From the NCBI GenBank assembly GCA_019426215.1, contig CM033394.1, positions 40,236,423 through 40,300,422 of the forward strand: a DNA stretch of 64,000 nucleotides, given 5' to 3'. Source of the DNA: Buddleja alternifolia. Its lineage: Eukaryota > Streptophyta > Magnoliopsida > Lamiales > Scrophulariaceae. The notes under the pieces are model-generated. The model was not told the origin of the DNA. It ran no database searches and worked only from the letters and a program-made list of their open reading frames with translations. The stretch's first letter is position 1. Each line of letters begins with the position of its first letter. Position numbers and translations under genes: made by a program. This document shows, piece by piece, positions 1 to 13,109 of this stretch.

Positions 1-156
1 GTTCATCAACTATAACACCTCACCAAACGACGACGTAATCGCAGCACATCTCCAAGCCTGTACGTACAGCACTCACAGGCATATCTCTTGCTAGCCAGTA
101 CCCACTGAGGAGTGAAATTAAACCAAAAACAGGCACACACAAAGATACATATAGAG

Positions 157-3100
157 ATGCTGAGAATTGGCGGGAAAGAAGGCGGCGGAATGGGGCAGCT
201 ACTGGCGGCGGTGGCGGCGGCTCTGCTGCTCCGCCTCTTCTCCGCCCCAGGCCCGGAGTTGCTGCCCGAGCCTCTGCCCGATGATGAGGAAGAAAACGAC
301 GACGTTCCGGTTAAAGGCAAAGTTGCGCCGGTTACTATCAAATGGACCAACATTAATTGCTCTCTCTCTGATAAATCCTCCAAATCAGTGAGTGGACACA
401 CACACACACACACAATTAGTGCATTACATTTACAGTTTGTGTTTTTTATTATTATTTTGTTAATTATTGGATTATGATTTTGAATTTTTGATGATTGTTT
501 AGTTATTATTCACTTGAGTTTGCAATAATCACGTTTACGGCGGAGGTTTTCGTATGATTAGTGATTTTTGAAGGAAGAACAAGCTTTGCTGCCTTGGGGA
601 TTGAGAATAGTTTTAGTAGTTTTAGCGAAGTTTCGAAGAATTTGCTGAATAGTTTTGGATTAGTTTTATTTGATTTAGCATAGTTTAGAAGAAATGGCTG
701 GATTGTTTTGTTGAATATTTGGTTCAATCGAGTCATGTTTACTTATACGAAAGAACCCGAGGAGTTTGAATTTTAGAAACATCATACTTATTTGTTAATG
801 TAAATCCAAAATTGAGACGACTTAAGATCGGTGTGAACGATATGTAGTTTAAGATCTGATTTGGCTTGATGCAAGGATTAACAAACATAATGTTGTGAAA
901 CATTTTATCTAGATATTTTACCTCACATAAATTTTTGTCAGTTTGCTTGGTACAAGTTGTAGTTGCACAATTTTTGTTAGCTTCATACCTTGTTAAATAT
1001 GAAAACTATTTTCATGAGCAATTCTATTGAGTCAACTAAAACATCAGCCTATTTTTCAATTGTCAGGTCAGGTTTTTGCTGAAAAATGTAAGTGGAGAGG
1101 CAAAACCTGGTAGATTACTTGCAATCATGGGTCCATCGGGATCAGGGAAGACTACCTTGATCAATGTTTTGGCAGGTCAGACAGTAGCGTCGCCCAGATT
1201 ACATTTGTCTGGCCTTATGGAGGTCAATGGACGGCCATTCGCAAATAAAGCTTACAAGTATGTTTGATGCTTCATATCAGAACGATTTGGAGTTTTTCAC
1301 TGCTCGAGAGTTTTGATAGTTAGTTGATGGATTAAATGCCACTACAGGTTTGCCTTTGTTAGACAAGAGGATCTTTTTTTCTCACAGTTGACAGTTCGAG
1401 AAACACTCTCGCTTGCCGCTGAACTCCAGCTGCGGGATATATCTTCAGTAGAAGAGAGAGATGTATATGTAAATGATCTCCTGTTCAAACTTGGCCTGGT
1501 AAGACTGCCTTCGTTTTCTGCAAATTTCATGTGTAAGACGATCTCTTTTTAATATAAGAACTCACTAGACATTATTGGACAATCCCCTGAATGCTTGCCA
1601 TTTTTCTTCAGTTTACTTTGGTTTAAAATTTTTCTAATATACGCACTGATGAATCTTGTTGGCCTTATTACTGTGGTTAATGGTTGAATATGCAAGTTGT
1701 CACACACACCCACTCCTTTCAGATTAATGTCATTATTACATGTACATCAGAAAAACTCATTTTATGACATCTATTGCAATAATAAATTATTGTTGATGCA
1801 ACTGATTTCATTTTCCTTTGGGTCATTTTTTTGGTATTTCTAAAAGGTCAATTGTGCTGATTCGCGTGTTGGGGATTCAAAAGTCCGTGGGATTAGTGGT
1901 GGTGAAAAGAAAAGATTGTCACTGGCATGCGAACTAATTGCTAGTCCATCGGTCATTTTTGCTGATGAACCAACGACAGGCATGATTTTTTTGCTTCCTG
2001 ATTTTTTTTTTATAACTTAGCAACTTGTTTCGATTGCTACTTCTAATTTATCTGAAAGATTATAGTAACTAACTGAAAAATTAGGATTTTTCAGCAAAGG
2101 CATAGACAACATTGTTTGTAATATATATTTTTATTTACTAGCTCTACTAGGTGAAATCTTTTCCTTAGGAGTATTTATTCAAAAATTATATGGTAGTTAT
2201 GCATGTGTAGTACCTTTCATCGAATTCAGTGACTATAGATGTCAGGGATACAACTTCACCATTGTGCTTGAGAATGGTTGACATGTGCCATCTCCAGGAA
2301 AAAATTGTACTTGCCAAAGCACTCTTACCATCAGCAGGCAGTATCATCAGAAGTAGTATTAATGAAAACATAGATCATGGCAGGATGGAGAGCAGATTGA
2401 TGGGTGCAGTGATTAGAATGCAAAAGAAAGTTTGGTACAATGTTTTATTGGGTGCTTACTAACTGCTGAGTTGCACTATAAGGCCTTCGGTATTCATCAC
2501 CGTCAAATGAACATCTGTATTCACCTTGTCTTGTTTCTTATTATTCAATAGTAACAAATAACAACAAATCTTATTAATTAACTCTGAGCTTTACAAAAAT
2601 TTGACATTTCTTAGGAAGTTTTAGCTTTTCATAGAACACGGTATTCCTTCAGTCCCAAACTTATGGCACTCATTTCTTTTCCGACATCCGTAATTAAACT
2701 CCATTTCCTTAAATAATTTCTCACTATCCCCCAAAAAACTGTCGTCTCAATTAAAGTAATGACATGACCCCATTACTCTCAATTACTATTTTTAAGGGCG
2801 ATAGTTGTGAGTACACAACACTTACGCCTTTCCAACTCTAATCTAGAATCTCTTACCTTGTCGAACTTGTTTTGGGACGGAGCGCGTGAATAAAATCAAT
2901 GGACAAAAAATTCCTTACCCTGTAGTTGGTCTAATGGTCTTGTCTGCTAGAACAACTCGAATTCACTTATGAGCCATTAAATCCCTCACGAGGGATCTTA
3001 TAAGCTTCAGGTAACAAGTAAACAAGTTAGAGCAGAGTAGATGGTCCTCAGCTTCCCCCAAATGATTAATCAAAATGTGAAAAAAAACAACTAAAATAAC

Positions 3101-6100
3101 AGCACACACCATCAAAACATGAATATGAAGGTGACAGAAAATTTTCTGCCACAAGAACAAGTCTGAAATTCAAGTACCTTATCCATTGCTTTTTAAAGGA
3201 CAGTAACAGATTATTTATACAGCCATAGAGAGATCTAGACATATTTAAGAAAATGAAAAGGACTACGAAGAGGAACAAAAAAAGTGATAAGCGTGTGCAG
3301 CTGGATGACATATTTGACTGAATAAACTGAGTTTGTTAGCTTTGAATTTAGCATTCACCTTCCACTCCTCCACTCTATATCTTGAAGCTAAGGAGAAATA
3401 TATTGTGCCATTGCATGATGTCAAAAAAACTTTCCGTTTTCTTTCATATTTCCCAGATTGTTTGATTACTGAAGATCGAGGTAACTATCCGTATATCTAT
3501 GGTATTACCCTTTTCTTTCGAGAGCCTATCTATGGCAAGATCATTGGATATGTGTTTGGTAGGATTTGCTATTATGTTTAATTGGAGGATTCTAATTCTT
3601 AAACTCTGCTGATACTTGGATGAGAGATCCTTTAGATCATAATAATAGAGATAATTGCAGATACCCCCCAACCTATGAGGTGATGTGCGATTTGCCCTCA
3701 ATCTATTAAAAGTTGCACTTAACACCCTAACCTATCATATATGTGCACTTAACCCCCTTGGTCCAATTCCGGCGGGGTAAAATCGTCACACGGGGGCAAA
3801 GTGCTACAAACTGCATAGGTTAGGGGGCAAAGTGCACATCACCCTAGAGGTTGGAGGGTTGTCTCCTAATATCTCTTTTTTTTAATTCAGATATTCTTAA
3901 TTTTCCAAAAATAAAAAAAGACAAAATAAAAAAACTCAAAACATTAAAACAAATTTGAGAAAAAAAAAACACAAAAAGAAAGGAAAAATTCAGAAATAAT
4001 CATTAAAATTTTGATAATTTTAGGAAGAAGTCAAAGGAACAAAAATAGAAATTCATAAAAAAATAGAAAAGTAATAAGAGAAAATTAAAAATTTGAAAAA
4101 TTCAAAAAAATGAAAATAAATTAGAAAAATATAGAAGGAAATTTTTATGTTTTTACTAATTTTTTAATTTTTAAAATTTTTATTTTATACTTTGTTTTCT
4201 TATTTATTTTCATGTTTCCGGATTTTTGAATTTATTTTCTTCTAATTTTTGTTTATTATTTAAAAATTTAGTAGAACTTTTTGATTTTTTTATTATTTTT
4301 CTAAATACTTCAGTTTTCTTTTTTGGGATATGTTTGATTTTCAGTTTTCTTTTTGGAAAATGAGTATTTGCATTTAAAAAAAGAGATATTAGCATACGCC
4401 CCCCCAATCTATTAGGTGATGTGCACTTTGCCCCTGTGTGACGATTTTATCCCGCCGGAATTGGACCGAGGGGGTTAAGTGCACATATATGATAGGTTAG
4501 GGTGTTAAGTGCAACTTTTAATAGGTTGGGGGACAAAGCGCACATCACCTCATAGGTTGGGGGGGGGGGGTATTTCCAATTATCTCTAATAAATAAAAAA
4601 AGAAAATTATTCCTTTAAGCAGGTTCAGTGTCATGGTAATTGGTTCCTCCACTTGAAATCTTTTCCTACTTTCTTTCCCTGCCATTCACTTACCTCTTGA
4701 ATTATTTTGTACTGAGATTATGAAATAGAGAACGCAAACCTATTGTGGTATTAATTAGTGAAGAGATGCTTTTAGGACTTGATGCCTTCCAAGCTGAGAA
4801 AGTGATGGAAACACTACGACAACTTGCTCAGGATGGACATACTGTCATCTGCTCTATACACCAGCCTAGAGGTTCAGTATATGCCAAATTTGACGACATT
4901 GTATTGCTCACAGAAGGTTCACTTGTTTATGCTGGTCCTGCACGCGAGGAGTCACTCTCTTACTTCTCTAAATTTGGGTTAGTTATCTGATTCTCTTCAC
5001 TAAAATGCATTATGATATCAAATTATTTTTTATTTTGATGCAAGACCCCAGATAATTAATATCTGTTTGTTGATCCAATTCAAACGGTAAGGAGGACGAT
5101 GTAAGCAGATTTTTCCTTTTGAATAATCCCTTTTTAGATCAGATTTAATCATATTTAAGGAGGTATTAAGTGTATTATATTTTATCATCTAAACTATTAG
5201 GATGACCTAACCATCATTCTCATGTGCATGGGTTTAAGTTATTTGAACCATGTATATTCTTTTCTGTGTGGGTTCTTCAGTTTGTCTGTGCTTTTCTGTA
5301 TTTATGACTATTAAGTCTTTATTTTGAAAAGAAGGATGGAAAATATCTACTTGTTCATCTCTGTTGTTTGCATGACTGTATTTTAATCTTAAAATCTTCA
5401 TCGTATCTTCATTTTTAAACATAGTGTTTAACTAAAAAATTGATTCCTTAGTAAAGTAAGGAAATGTGCCCAGGTATACGAGTCACCAGGAAAAAAAAAT
5501 TTCTATTTTAGAACTTAGAAGCATGTTTTGAATCGGCTTCATGTCAGTCCTGAGACTTGTAAGGACTAAGTTCATCCTTGGTCATACGTTTTGGGGTTTT
5601 ACAAATTACACTAGCTTCTATGGGTTATTGATCAATCTGTCTCACCTTCGGGCATCCTTGTATGTGTAGACCTTGTTTCTTCTAAAACTGCATGTAGTGA
5701 TGTGATGTGTGGCATGATTTGGAATGTTTAAATTGTAAGTACGGGACTGCTGTCTGGTTGAAACATCTATATCATTTCAATTTTTCTTAGCATGCTCATC
5801 ACATGCTACTGCATCATATCTATATGAATCTCACAATGATTCCTAATTCTTTTTTTCCATTCTTAGAAATTTTATCTAAACTTGACCTTTTCTCTTAAGC
5901 CTTCTTATGAGACTATTGAGTCCTGTTAATATCCAGAAATGGAAGTTTGAAATATTCTTTATGAATACTGTATCAGAATCTGCTGGTTGGTCTGATGCAG
6001 GTTGTTGACAACATATACTAAATTGATTCACTTTGGCACTTATCTGTGTCATAGTTTAGTTGAACGGCAAAATGGTCCCAATTTCTTAGTAAATAATGAA

Positions 6101-9100
6101 TTCTGATATATGAAGGACAAACAATATTCAATAGCATTTACATATTCTAGTAATGTTTTGTTATCAAAATATCATATAAAATAAGGAAATGTGTTTTTGT
6201 AATTAACAAGACCATTTAATTTTTAATGCATGGGGAGATCTTGCACTTATTCTCAAGTACACTATACCGACAGCAAAATTACCTTGTACAAACTGTTCCT
6301 CTTGTAGACGAATCTCAGCATCGATATTCCATCCACTTTGGCAGCTTCAGCCAAGTGTTAAAATAGGATTTGTTCTTAAATTTTCATCGTTCGGTCATGC
6401 ATAATTCTCTGATCGAGTATGCCGTATGCTTTATAGATATAGCTGGGTATAGTTTGCTCTATTGAGTTATGATGATTATGTGAATAAATGACAGGTATAT
6501 CTGCCCCGATCATGTGAATCCCGCTGAGTTTTTGGCTGATCTCATTTCAGTAGACTATAGTTCTGTTGAGAGTGTCAGTGCTTCTCGGAAACGAATAGAT
6601 GGTCTCGTTGAGTCATTTTCCGAGCAAATATCATCCACTCTATATGCAACTCCACTTACCAGGCTAGATCTTAACAACACCACAAAATCAAGGAAGACAA
6701 TTAATACAAAACATAAAGGTGGTTGGTGGAGGCAATTCCGGTTACTCCTTAAACGTGCATGGATGCAGGTAAATATGATAGCCTTTCGACATACTAATAA
6801 GATAGTTAATAAAAAAAATTACAATTTTGTTTATGAGTCCTCTCATATGAGGAACTGTTCTGCCATAATCTGTGGTAGCCATGGAGGTGAACCAGAAGCT
6901 ACCTTCTACCATATATTTGCAAAGTGCATGAGATGAAGAATAAATGAGTGCCCTTGAAAACAATTGGGAAACAAATCTGCAAATTTTGGCTTGGTATAAA
7001 GTGATAAGTGATAACCATACTTAGTGTGATACATTACATTGAAATGGATTTCATAACTATTACTCTAATGAAAATTGAGTTAACCAACAAACAGCATATG
7101 TAGACATTGAATTTGTGCATTCCACTTTTACTATTTTGCTATTTACCTGTCTCTTTATGAGCAGGTTCCTCCCATCTTGTGAGACAGTCCTTTCTTGATG
7201 GTGGTTTGAGTTATAAACTTTCAAAAATTAATATATGCAATTCTCCTTCCACCCTAACCCTGTCTAGGTTGAGTTAATAACACACATTTCAAAGATAGTG
7301 AAACATGCACATCCTTCTAGTTCTAGAATTAAGTTGTAGTACATGTTTTAGCATTTTTTGGAACTTGTAATTGAACTGAAGTTTTTTTTTTTTTTCATTT
7401 TTTTCTTTTTGTGCTTCTTTCTTGTCTGTTTGGTCTATCCTGTCAATTTACAAAAAAGGCTTTTCGTGATGGCCCAACAAACAAAATTCGAGCAAGGATG
7501 TCCATAGCATCAGCTCTCATATTTGGTTCTGTCTTCTGGAGGATGGGAAGATCACAGACATCAATACAAGATAGGATGGGATTGCTTCAGGTACGGTGTT
7601 CTGTCAGTGCTTAGACTTGTTTGAGATCCATGCTTGTCTCTTGTGTACGCATTCTCATACTCTCATGGGAAAAATTACCTTCTGATGCATATTCCTACTT
7701 AATTAAGATTAGTATTAACTTTGGAAAGTGTTGCGGTTCTCATGTTCTTTGCTTCTCAAATTATCCAAATCAGTTGATAGAACGTCAGCTCCTCATACTT
7801 ATGTTGAATGCTGGACTATAATTTGTTTGTAGAAGTATTTTGAAGACGTGACTTTGTCAAATTAATACTTGCATGTCTGTAAACTTTCTCAAAACAAACT
7901 AAATGTATCTGCATAAAACCTAAACTACAATAATTTCTTACAAGAATGTCATGTCAAAGGATCTTTGGCTTTTGTATTAGGTCTCTCATGTCTTGCCTAT
8001 TCTTTATGACTGTCTTGATCAGGTTGCTGCCATAAACACTGCAATGGCTGCACTTACAAAGACTGTGGGCGTCTTTCCTAAGGAGCGTGCAATTGTCGAC
8101 AGAGAGAGAGCCAAAGGATCTTATTCACTAGGGCCATATTTACTCTCAAAATTATTGGCTGAGATCCCTGTCGGAGCTGCGTTCCCATTGCTCTTTGGTA
8201 CCATTTTGTACCCAATGACTCGTCTCCATCCAACAATTTCAAGGTGAGATTTTGGTATTCATAACAATAATCTACTAGAGTCCAGAATGATGCGGTAAAG
8301 TCTATCTGATAATATCTCTAGTCCTATTCTAAGATGACGGAACACATTTTAGGAAACAATAGATGGGAAATCCACACAAAAGTTTGAAGCCTGTTATTAA
8401 AGATACAAAAGGCTTTGTTCACTTCCTGCTCCTTCAAATCATGATTGTCCTAGGGATGGCAATGGGGCGGTTCCGGGTCAGTTCTAGCGGGTCCTGGAAC
8501 CGCCCATCATACTCTAAGCAGTTTCTGGAACCAGAACTGGAACCGGATAACGAAGGACCCACTCTGCGAAGAACCGGAACTGGAACTGGAAACTCACCAG
8601 GCGGGACACGCGAATCCATTTTTTTTTAGCTGCTTGCAGTCCGGAACTCTTTCATCTGTATCCCCACTGTTAATATACAACATTTACACACATTATTAAT
8701 ATTAATCAATCACCAGAACTCTTCCATTTAATATATAACATTTGCACACATTATTAATATTAATCAATCGCCAGAACTCTTCCATTGTCAAAAACTTATT
8801 GCCGCTGATCAGTGCATTTGGGTTTACAGGTAATTAATTTATTATATAGTTAATTTATTATGAATATATGCTGCTAATTAATTAATATTAATAATGAGTA
8901 TAAATGTTATAAATTAACCGTGAGTATACAGATGGAAGAGTTTCGTTAACAGCGGCAGATACAACCTTTTTCCTACCCGGAACCGTTGGGTCCAAAATAT
9001 TTGGAACTGAAATCGGAACCGATTCCTGTCAAAAGAACCGGACCCATTGGGGCGGTTCTGGGGTGGACCTGGATCCGTTGTCATCCCTAGTTCATTGTCC

Positions 9101-10826
9101 AAAGGTTGATCATTTATTTTGTTTTAGCGTAAATTACATATATGCCCCCTGTGACACCTAATTACGAAAAATACCCCGAGATTTGAGAAATTGTCATAAT
9201 TTCCTGTGTCTGTGAAGACAAATCACAATTTCACCCTTGGTAGTAGAAGTAAATTACAATTTCACCCTCTTGTTAATAATAAGTAGAAAACAAATTATAA
9301 ATTCACCTCTGTTTTTCATGTTGTCAGGATGTGATAGGGGGTGTCTTGGTAATTTGCAAAAACTTCAAGGGGCTCGTAGTAATTACCCAATAAGTGAAGG
9401 GGGCACATGTAACTGTTACTTTGTTTTATGTGCAAATGCTTGAGTTGGTATTGTTCACTGACGTCTTTTGTTAGAAACCTCATACTGCAGTTATTTTAAA
9501 TGAACTTGCGTTTGCCCTGCCTCGAGCTATGTTTGCTTCTGTAACACATGCCATTTTAGACGAGGGAGAACTTTATCGGATAATTGTACTTGATCTTTAG
9601 CCATGAGGCATTGAATGGAAAATGAACTAGTTGAATTGGGTAACTACAATTTCTATAATACTAAGTTAAAAAGTTTCTCTCTCTAGATTTGGGAAATTCT
9701 GTGGAATTGTAACTACTGAGTCCTTTGCGGCATCAGCGATGGGCCTAACTGTTGGGGCTATTGTTCCAACCACTGAAGCAGCTTTGGCCTTAGGACCGTC
9801 GCTTATGACAGTTTTCATTGTATTTGGAGGCTACTATGTTAATGCAGAGAACACACCTATCATCTTTCGCTGGATTCCTCGTGTTTCTCTTATCAGATGG
9901 TAAATGTAGTCATATCCTACAGAGTTTTTCTTCTTGCGTACATCTTTTCTTGAGGTTAATTACACCCCCCCCCCCCCCCCCCCCCCAACTTGTAAATTAT
10001 TAATTAAAGGGCGGTTGTTTTGTTGGTTTATTACTTCCAGGGCATTTCAAGGGCTTTGCATCAACGAGTTTAGTGGCCTTCAGTTCGATCATCAGAACTC
10101 GTTTGACATTCAGTCTGGTGAACAAGTGAGTAAAGACTAAAAGCATTCTATTAACATTATCTTCTTGACTTATTCTGGTGAAAATAATACTTGTCAATAA
10201 CTAAATGCTCTACAGCATATATAGGATAAATTATGACACCATATGCGTGAGACCCAAATTACGAAAAATATCCCGCCTCTTAAGATTTTACCATAACTTT
10301 TGGTGTCAGTGAAAGCTATTTATAATTACACCATCTGTTAGTAAAAGCATATTAAAAATTTCGCCACTGTTCTTTAAGTTGTCATGTCGGGTGTCTTAGT
10401 AATATGCAAGACCTCAATGGGCTTGTGGTAATTAACCGTACGTGAGGGATCATATATATTTTAAATATTTCTCTGGAACTCGATTTAATATTTTTCCATT
10501 TTTTTCCTTTTCAGGCACTCGAACGCCTCTCCTTTGGTGGCAGTCGGATCAGAGATACAGTGATAGCTCAAAGCAGAATACTACTATTTTGGTATTACAC
10601 TACTTACCTTCTCCTGGAGAAAAATAAACCCAAGTACCAGCAACTCGAGCCGCCACCTCGTGATCAAGAACAAACACCAGTAAAGCTTGAGCCACTTGAA
10701 AGTGACACCGAGGAACCATACAAGCAACTTGAATCTCCCCTTCCAGACGACCAAGGTAAACCTGAACAGCCATTTCAATCTCCTCCCTCTGAACCACTTA
10801 ATCTGTTTGAGCTAGACGGTTTCTAA
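157..10826 (+). CDS. ABCG7: ABC transporter G family member 7 (half-size, WBC type), 11 exons
   Basis: Half-size ABCG transporter with an N-terminal ATPase domain and a C-terminal membrane domain. Such proteins dimerise to export substrates; the substrate of this member is not evident. Exons, from splice sites and reading phase: 157-387, 1067-1257, 1348-1498, 1847-1979, 4776-4977, 6495-6768, 7459-7590, 8023-8243, 9687-9899, 10041-10125, 10515-10826. All junctions keep phase and give 714 aa, close to Arabidopsis ABCG7, which it matches along its length. Visible motifs: Walker A GPSGSGKT (about 99-106), signature ISGGE (207-211), Walker B VIFADEP (227-233), H-loop SIHQP (His264). A hydrophobic segment lies at about 13-30, and the C-terminal 60 residues are Pro/Glu-rich and charged. 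ATG 157 is the only sensible start; a GTG at 112 is in frame but implausible. No inactivating change is seen. Intron 4 would use a GC donor. The 5' leader is within 1-156; the promoter lies outside the window. Confidence 0.93.
2644..2890. mobile_element. Degenerate Stowaway-like MITE in ABCG7 intron 4
   Basis: About 250 bp bounded by TA dinucleotides (2642-2643 and 2891-2892). The ends are imperfect inverted repeats related to the Stowaway consensus: TTCAGTCCCAAA on the left and TTTTGGGACGGAG on the right. A TA target and these termini fit a Tc1/mariner-derived MITE, decayed. No coding capacity. It lies about 660 bp inside the intron, away from the splice sites. Confidence 0.6.
3646..4588. 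mobile_element. Foldback element with arms over 200 bp in ABCG7 intron 4
   Basis: The left arm (3646-3886) and right arm (4376-4588) are inverted copies of one another, starting TAGAGATAATTG and ending CAATTATCTCTA. Shared blocks include AACCTATGAGGTGATGTGC and the segment around CAATTCCGGCGGG. The 490-bp centre is extremely AT-rich and non-coding. The right arm carries a run of about 12 G near 4561-4570. Target duplication is not clear. The intron transcript could fold into a hairpin of about 200 bp. Superfamily unknown. Confidence 0.75.
8450..9091. mobile_element. hAT-like MITE in ABCG7 intron 8
   Basis: Terminal inverted repeats CTAGGGATGGCAA and TTGTCATCCCTAG are flanked by near-perfect 8-bp duplications, TGATTGTC (8442-8449) and TCATTGTC (9092-9099). 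Subterminal parts are GC-rich and full of GGAACCGG-type blocks in both orientations. The centre contains a direct repeat of about 70 bp (around 8665-8785, each copy holding CATTATTAATATTAATCAA). An 8-bp TSD fits hAT. No transposase. A diverged relative lies at about 16.12-16.91 kb. Confidence 0.72.
9129..9418. mobile_element. Short inverted-repeat element, copy 1 (ABCG7 intron 8)
   Basis: The ends are imperfect inverted repeats: ATTACATATATGCCCCCTGTG on the left, and a right end that reads AGTTACATGTGCCCCCTTCA on the minus strand. The body alternates ATTACGAAAAAT and AATTTCACC blocks. A diverged copy with the same order of blocks sits in intron 10 (10221-10460). Non-coding; superfamily not determined. 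Confidence 0.5.
9965..9986 (+). repeat. (C)22 homopolymer in ABCG7 intron 9
   Basis: A run of 22 C within a 141-bp intron (9900-10040), about 55 bases before the acceptor. It may extend the polypyrimidine tract. Its exact length is likely to be variable or poorly assembled. Confidence 0.9.
10221..10460. mobile_element. Short inverted-repeat element, copy 2 (ABCG7 intron 10)
   Basis: Diverged relative of the element at 9129-9418. It shares AATTACGAAAAATA, the series of AATTTC/ACC blocks, GTTGTCA followed by GGGTGTCTTAGTAAT, and a 3' GGTAATTA block. It fills most of intron 10 (10126-10514) but leaves both splice sites. Non-coding. Confidence 0.45.
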
Positions 10827-12259
10827 TTGCTTGGGCGGTTGTTGATGATCTTAATATGAGAAATGAGAATGTGCCACTTGTTATTATTTATCTCATACAG
10901 GTGCTAGCTAATGTGGAGCAGATACCTGTTCAATAAGGAAGGTATAATGCAACTTACAGAGCTAATGCACTATTTTAAAGAACATATTGATACTGAAATT
11001 GATGGCGCAGGTGGTTGTGTACTTAGTAAAACTCATGAAACTTTAGGGAGATATCTAGGGTGGTTTTCCATGTTATAGAAGTAAAAAGGGAAATACATAT
11101 ATTTTGTCATTTTTGGTTGTGGAGAGCTATTTATGCTGTTTTAGTAGGGTTTTAACGACGATTTAATGCAGGAGTTTTCATCTTTTATTAAATTTACACA
11201 AAGACACATCCTGGTAAAGGAAAACAATGAACATATGGTTTGCTAATTGTGTTTATATTTTGTGGCAGTTTCTGGCATTTGAATATGTTGCACATAATAA
11301 ATATTAAAGTATAAGTTTTATAATTAAGTATAATATTGACATTTAAAGATTATATAAAAAAAATCATAAAATGTTCATAAGCCGGCTTGTGAGCTTATGA
11401 ATAACAATGAGTATTGAGCTTCAGTCAAATTTGCGAGCCAACTCGACTCGCATTACAAATGTCACTGGCAAGGAATTGAATGAGGAAATTATTTGGAATA
11501 AGATTCAACTTCTGATAATAAATTATCTAATAAATGTAACGCTAAGTTTTGGTTTCATTAATTAAAAGCATTTTTTATTCTCAATATTCAACATTCGATT
11601 TGGACCCTATTTTCGGAGACTGCAGTATAAACTACAATTCAAATTCAATTCAAATTCAAAATCTAGACTTCATCTTCACAAAGAATTGTTTTTCAAAAAA
11701 ATACACATTTCATCACATGTTTGAAAAGAGCAAATGGAAAAACATATTTTACACGTTAAAATAATGTGTAATCTCAGTTGATAAAAGCATTTTATTTTCA
11801 GTTATTGACTTTAATACAAACAGTAAAACACATACATCTGATACACGTTGTCATGGTTATTGTCAATTACTGTAATGTTTTAATAAACGTTTGTCTTGCT
11901 ATTGTCATATTTATTCAACATTATATTATTGTAGTAGTAGTTTATAGTATATATGAATTTAAGATTGATGTGAACAATATTAATATAAATTACATTTAAT
12001 CACGTTTGCCTAATATATATTTAATGTTGCCTGCCTACCAATTTTTTTCATGTATATAATATATATGAAGAACTTGTACATAATATTATCACATAAGCTA
12101 ATAGCACTCATCATAGGTAATAAAGTTTGTCATGCTCTAAGCTAGCAAACAACTTCCTTCCAATTGCTACACTCTCCTTCTCCATTTCTTGGAAATTTGA
12201 GGCACCAAAATCCAATATTTATTAGACCATGAAAAAGAGCTTCAAAGGCAATATTTGCA
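10827..12259. other. Intergenic region downstream of ABCG7
   Basis: Contains the ABCG7 3' UTR (probably ending before about 11.3 kb, where AATAAA-like motifs occur) and then very AT-rich spacer. Around 11375-11470 there is a short remnant with AAGCCGGCTTGTGAGC and GAGCCAACTCGACTCGC blocks, like the GAGCTCG-rich elements at 22.6 and 36.6 kb. Open frames at 11549-11999 are low-complexity and I do not call them genes. Confidence 0.6.
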
Positions 12260-12580
12260 ATGAAAATGGATGGTGGAGGGCACTATAATGATATGTTAGT
12301 CGATCAGAACTTGATCATTCTTCGCCAGAGAATCCACGAAATGACTATTATGGAGAAAAACTACACGCCACCCTCAAATTGGATGGGGTGGGTGAAGAAA
12401 TGGTACAAGTATTATGATTCTGATGTGCTTGAATTAGTAGGGCTTTCGCAAATTCTACTTATGAATAGTAGGCCAAGCTTGGTGTTGGGAGTATTGGCTC
12501 TTTTGATACTTAGTGTGTTTATGTCTTCGTTTGTGATATTGTGTAGTTTGGTGGAGATTGTAAAGGGGGTGCATTTTTAG
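12260..12580 (+). CDS. Small plant-specific membrane protein, paralogue A (106 aa)
   Basis: First of three tandem paralogues. All share a core of a VDxNxIxLRxRIxE helix (here residues 14-27), a W-rich linker (P-x-x-W-M, residues 38-42), an acidic YDSDVLE block, a Q-x-L-L-M-N-S-RPSL block (64-74) and a C-terminal hydrophobic helix (about 74-98). This copy lacks the basic, Ser-rich N-terminal extension of the other two, and I see no clear TATA box close upstream. The ATG follows a purine-rich context; an ATG at 12229 is out of frame. The family is conserved in flowering plants, with no function I know. The core looks intact, but the short N-terminus and weak promoter leave open that this copy is decaying. 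Confidence 0.75.
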   Translation: MKMDGGGHYNDMLVDQNLIILRQRIHEMTIMEKNYTPPSNWMGWVKKWYKYYDSDVLELVGLSQILLMNSRPSLVLGVLALLILSVFMSSFVILCSLVEIVKGVHF

Positions 12581-13109
12581 AGGTTTTTTAGGTTTATATT
12601 ACTAAATTATGTGATTGATCTATTACTTGATATTGCCAATAACCAGGACGCATCCAAGATTTGCACCATGGAGGGCAATTTGTCGCTACTAATGAAGAAG
12701 TTTGAACAATTATTACAACATAAAACTTATTTGTTTTAAAATTTTTTGAACAAATTAAGATAGCCAAAAATCTAATTAACATTTTCTTTTATTAAAGAAT
12801 TATGTTAATTTTTAATTATTGTCAAATTTCCGTTATATGAATATAGAGTTAGAGTAGTGAATAACATTTTTTTCACAATGAGATATCCTATAGACCTTGC
12901 TCAACAAAAAAATTATCAATAACTGATTTTATTCAAATTTTAAGTAATATTTTCTTGAGCGCAAGTAATTTATTAACCTAATTGTAAAGTAATTTTATCA
13001 CGTAATATCAACATAGTATCTTCAAATGCAATATCTTTTGCTCCGTGATATCAGTTTAGTAAAACTTAGTCGCCAATTCACATATATGCTCACTGGCAGC
13101 AACTTGATT
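12581..13109. other. Intergenic spacer
   Basis: 3' flank of paralogue A followed by AT-rich sequence up to the LINE. No gene, inverted repeat or structured element recognised. Confidence 0.5.

Noticed and set aside
2229..2462. 77-residue open frame within ABCG7 intron 4
   Set aside because: No similarity to the transporter, bounded by the intron; not needed for the protein.
11549..11999. Two open frames upstream of paralogue A
   Set aside because: Phe/Ile/Asn-rich translation of AT-rich spacer, no domain, no promoter.
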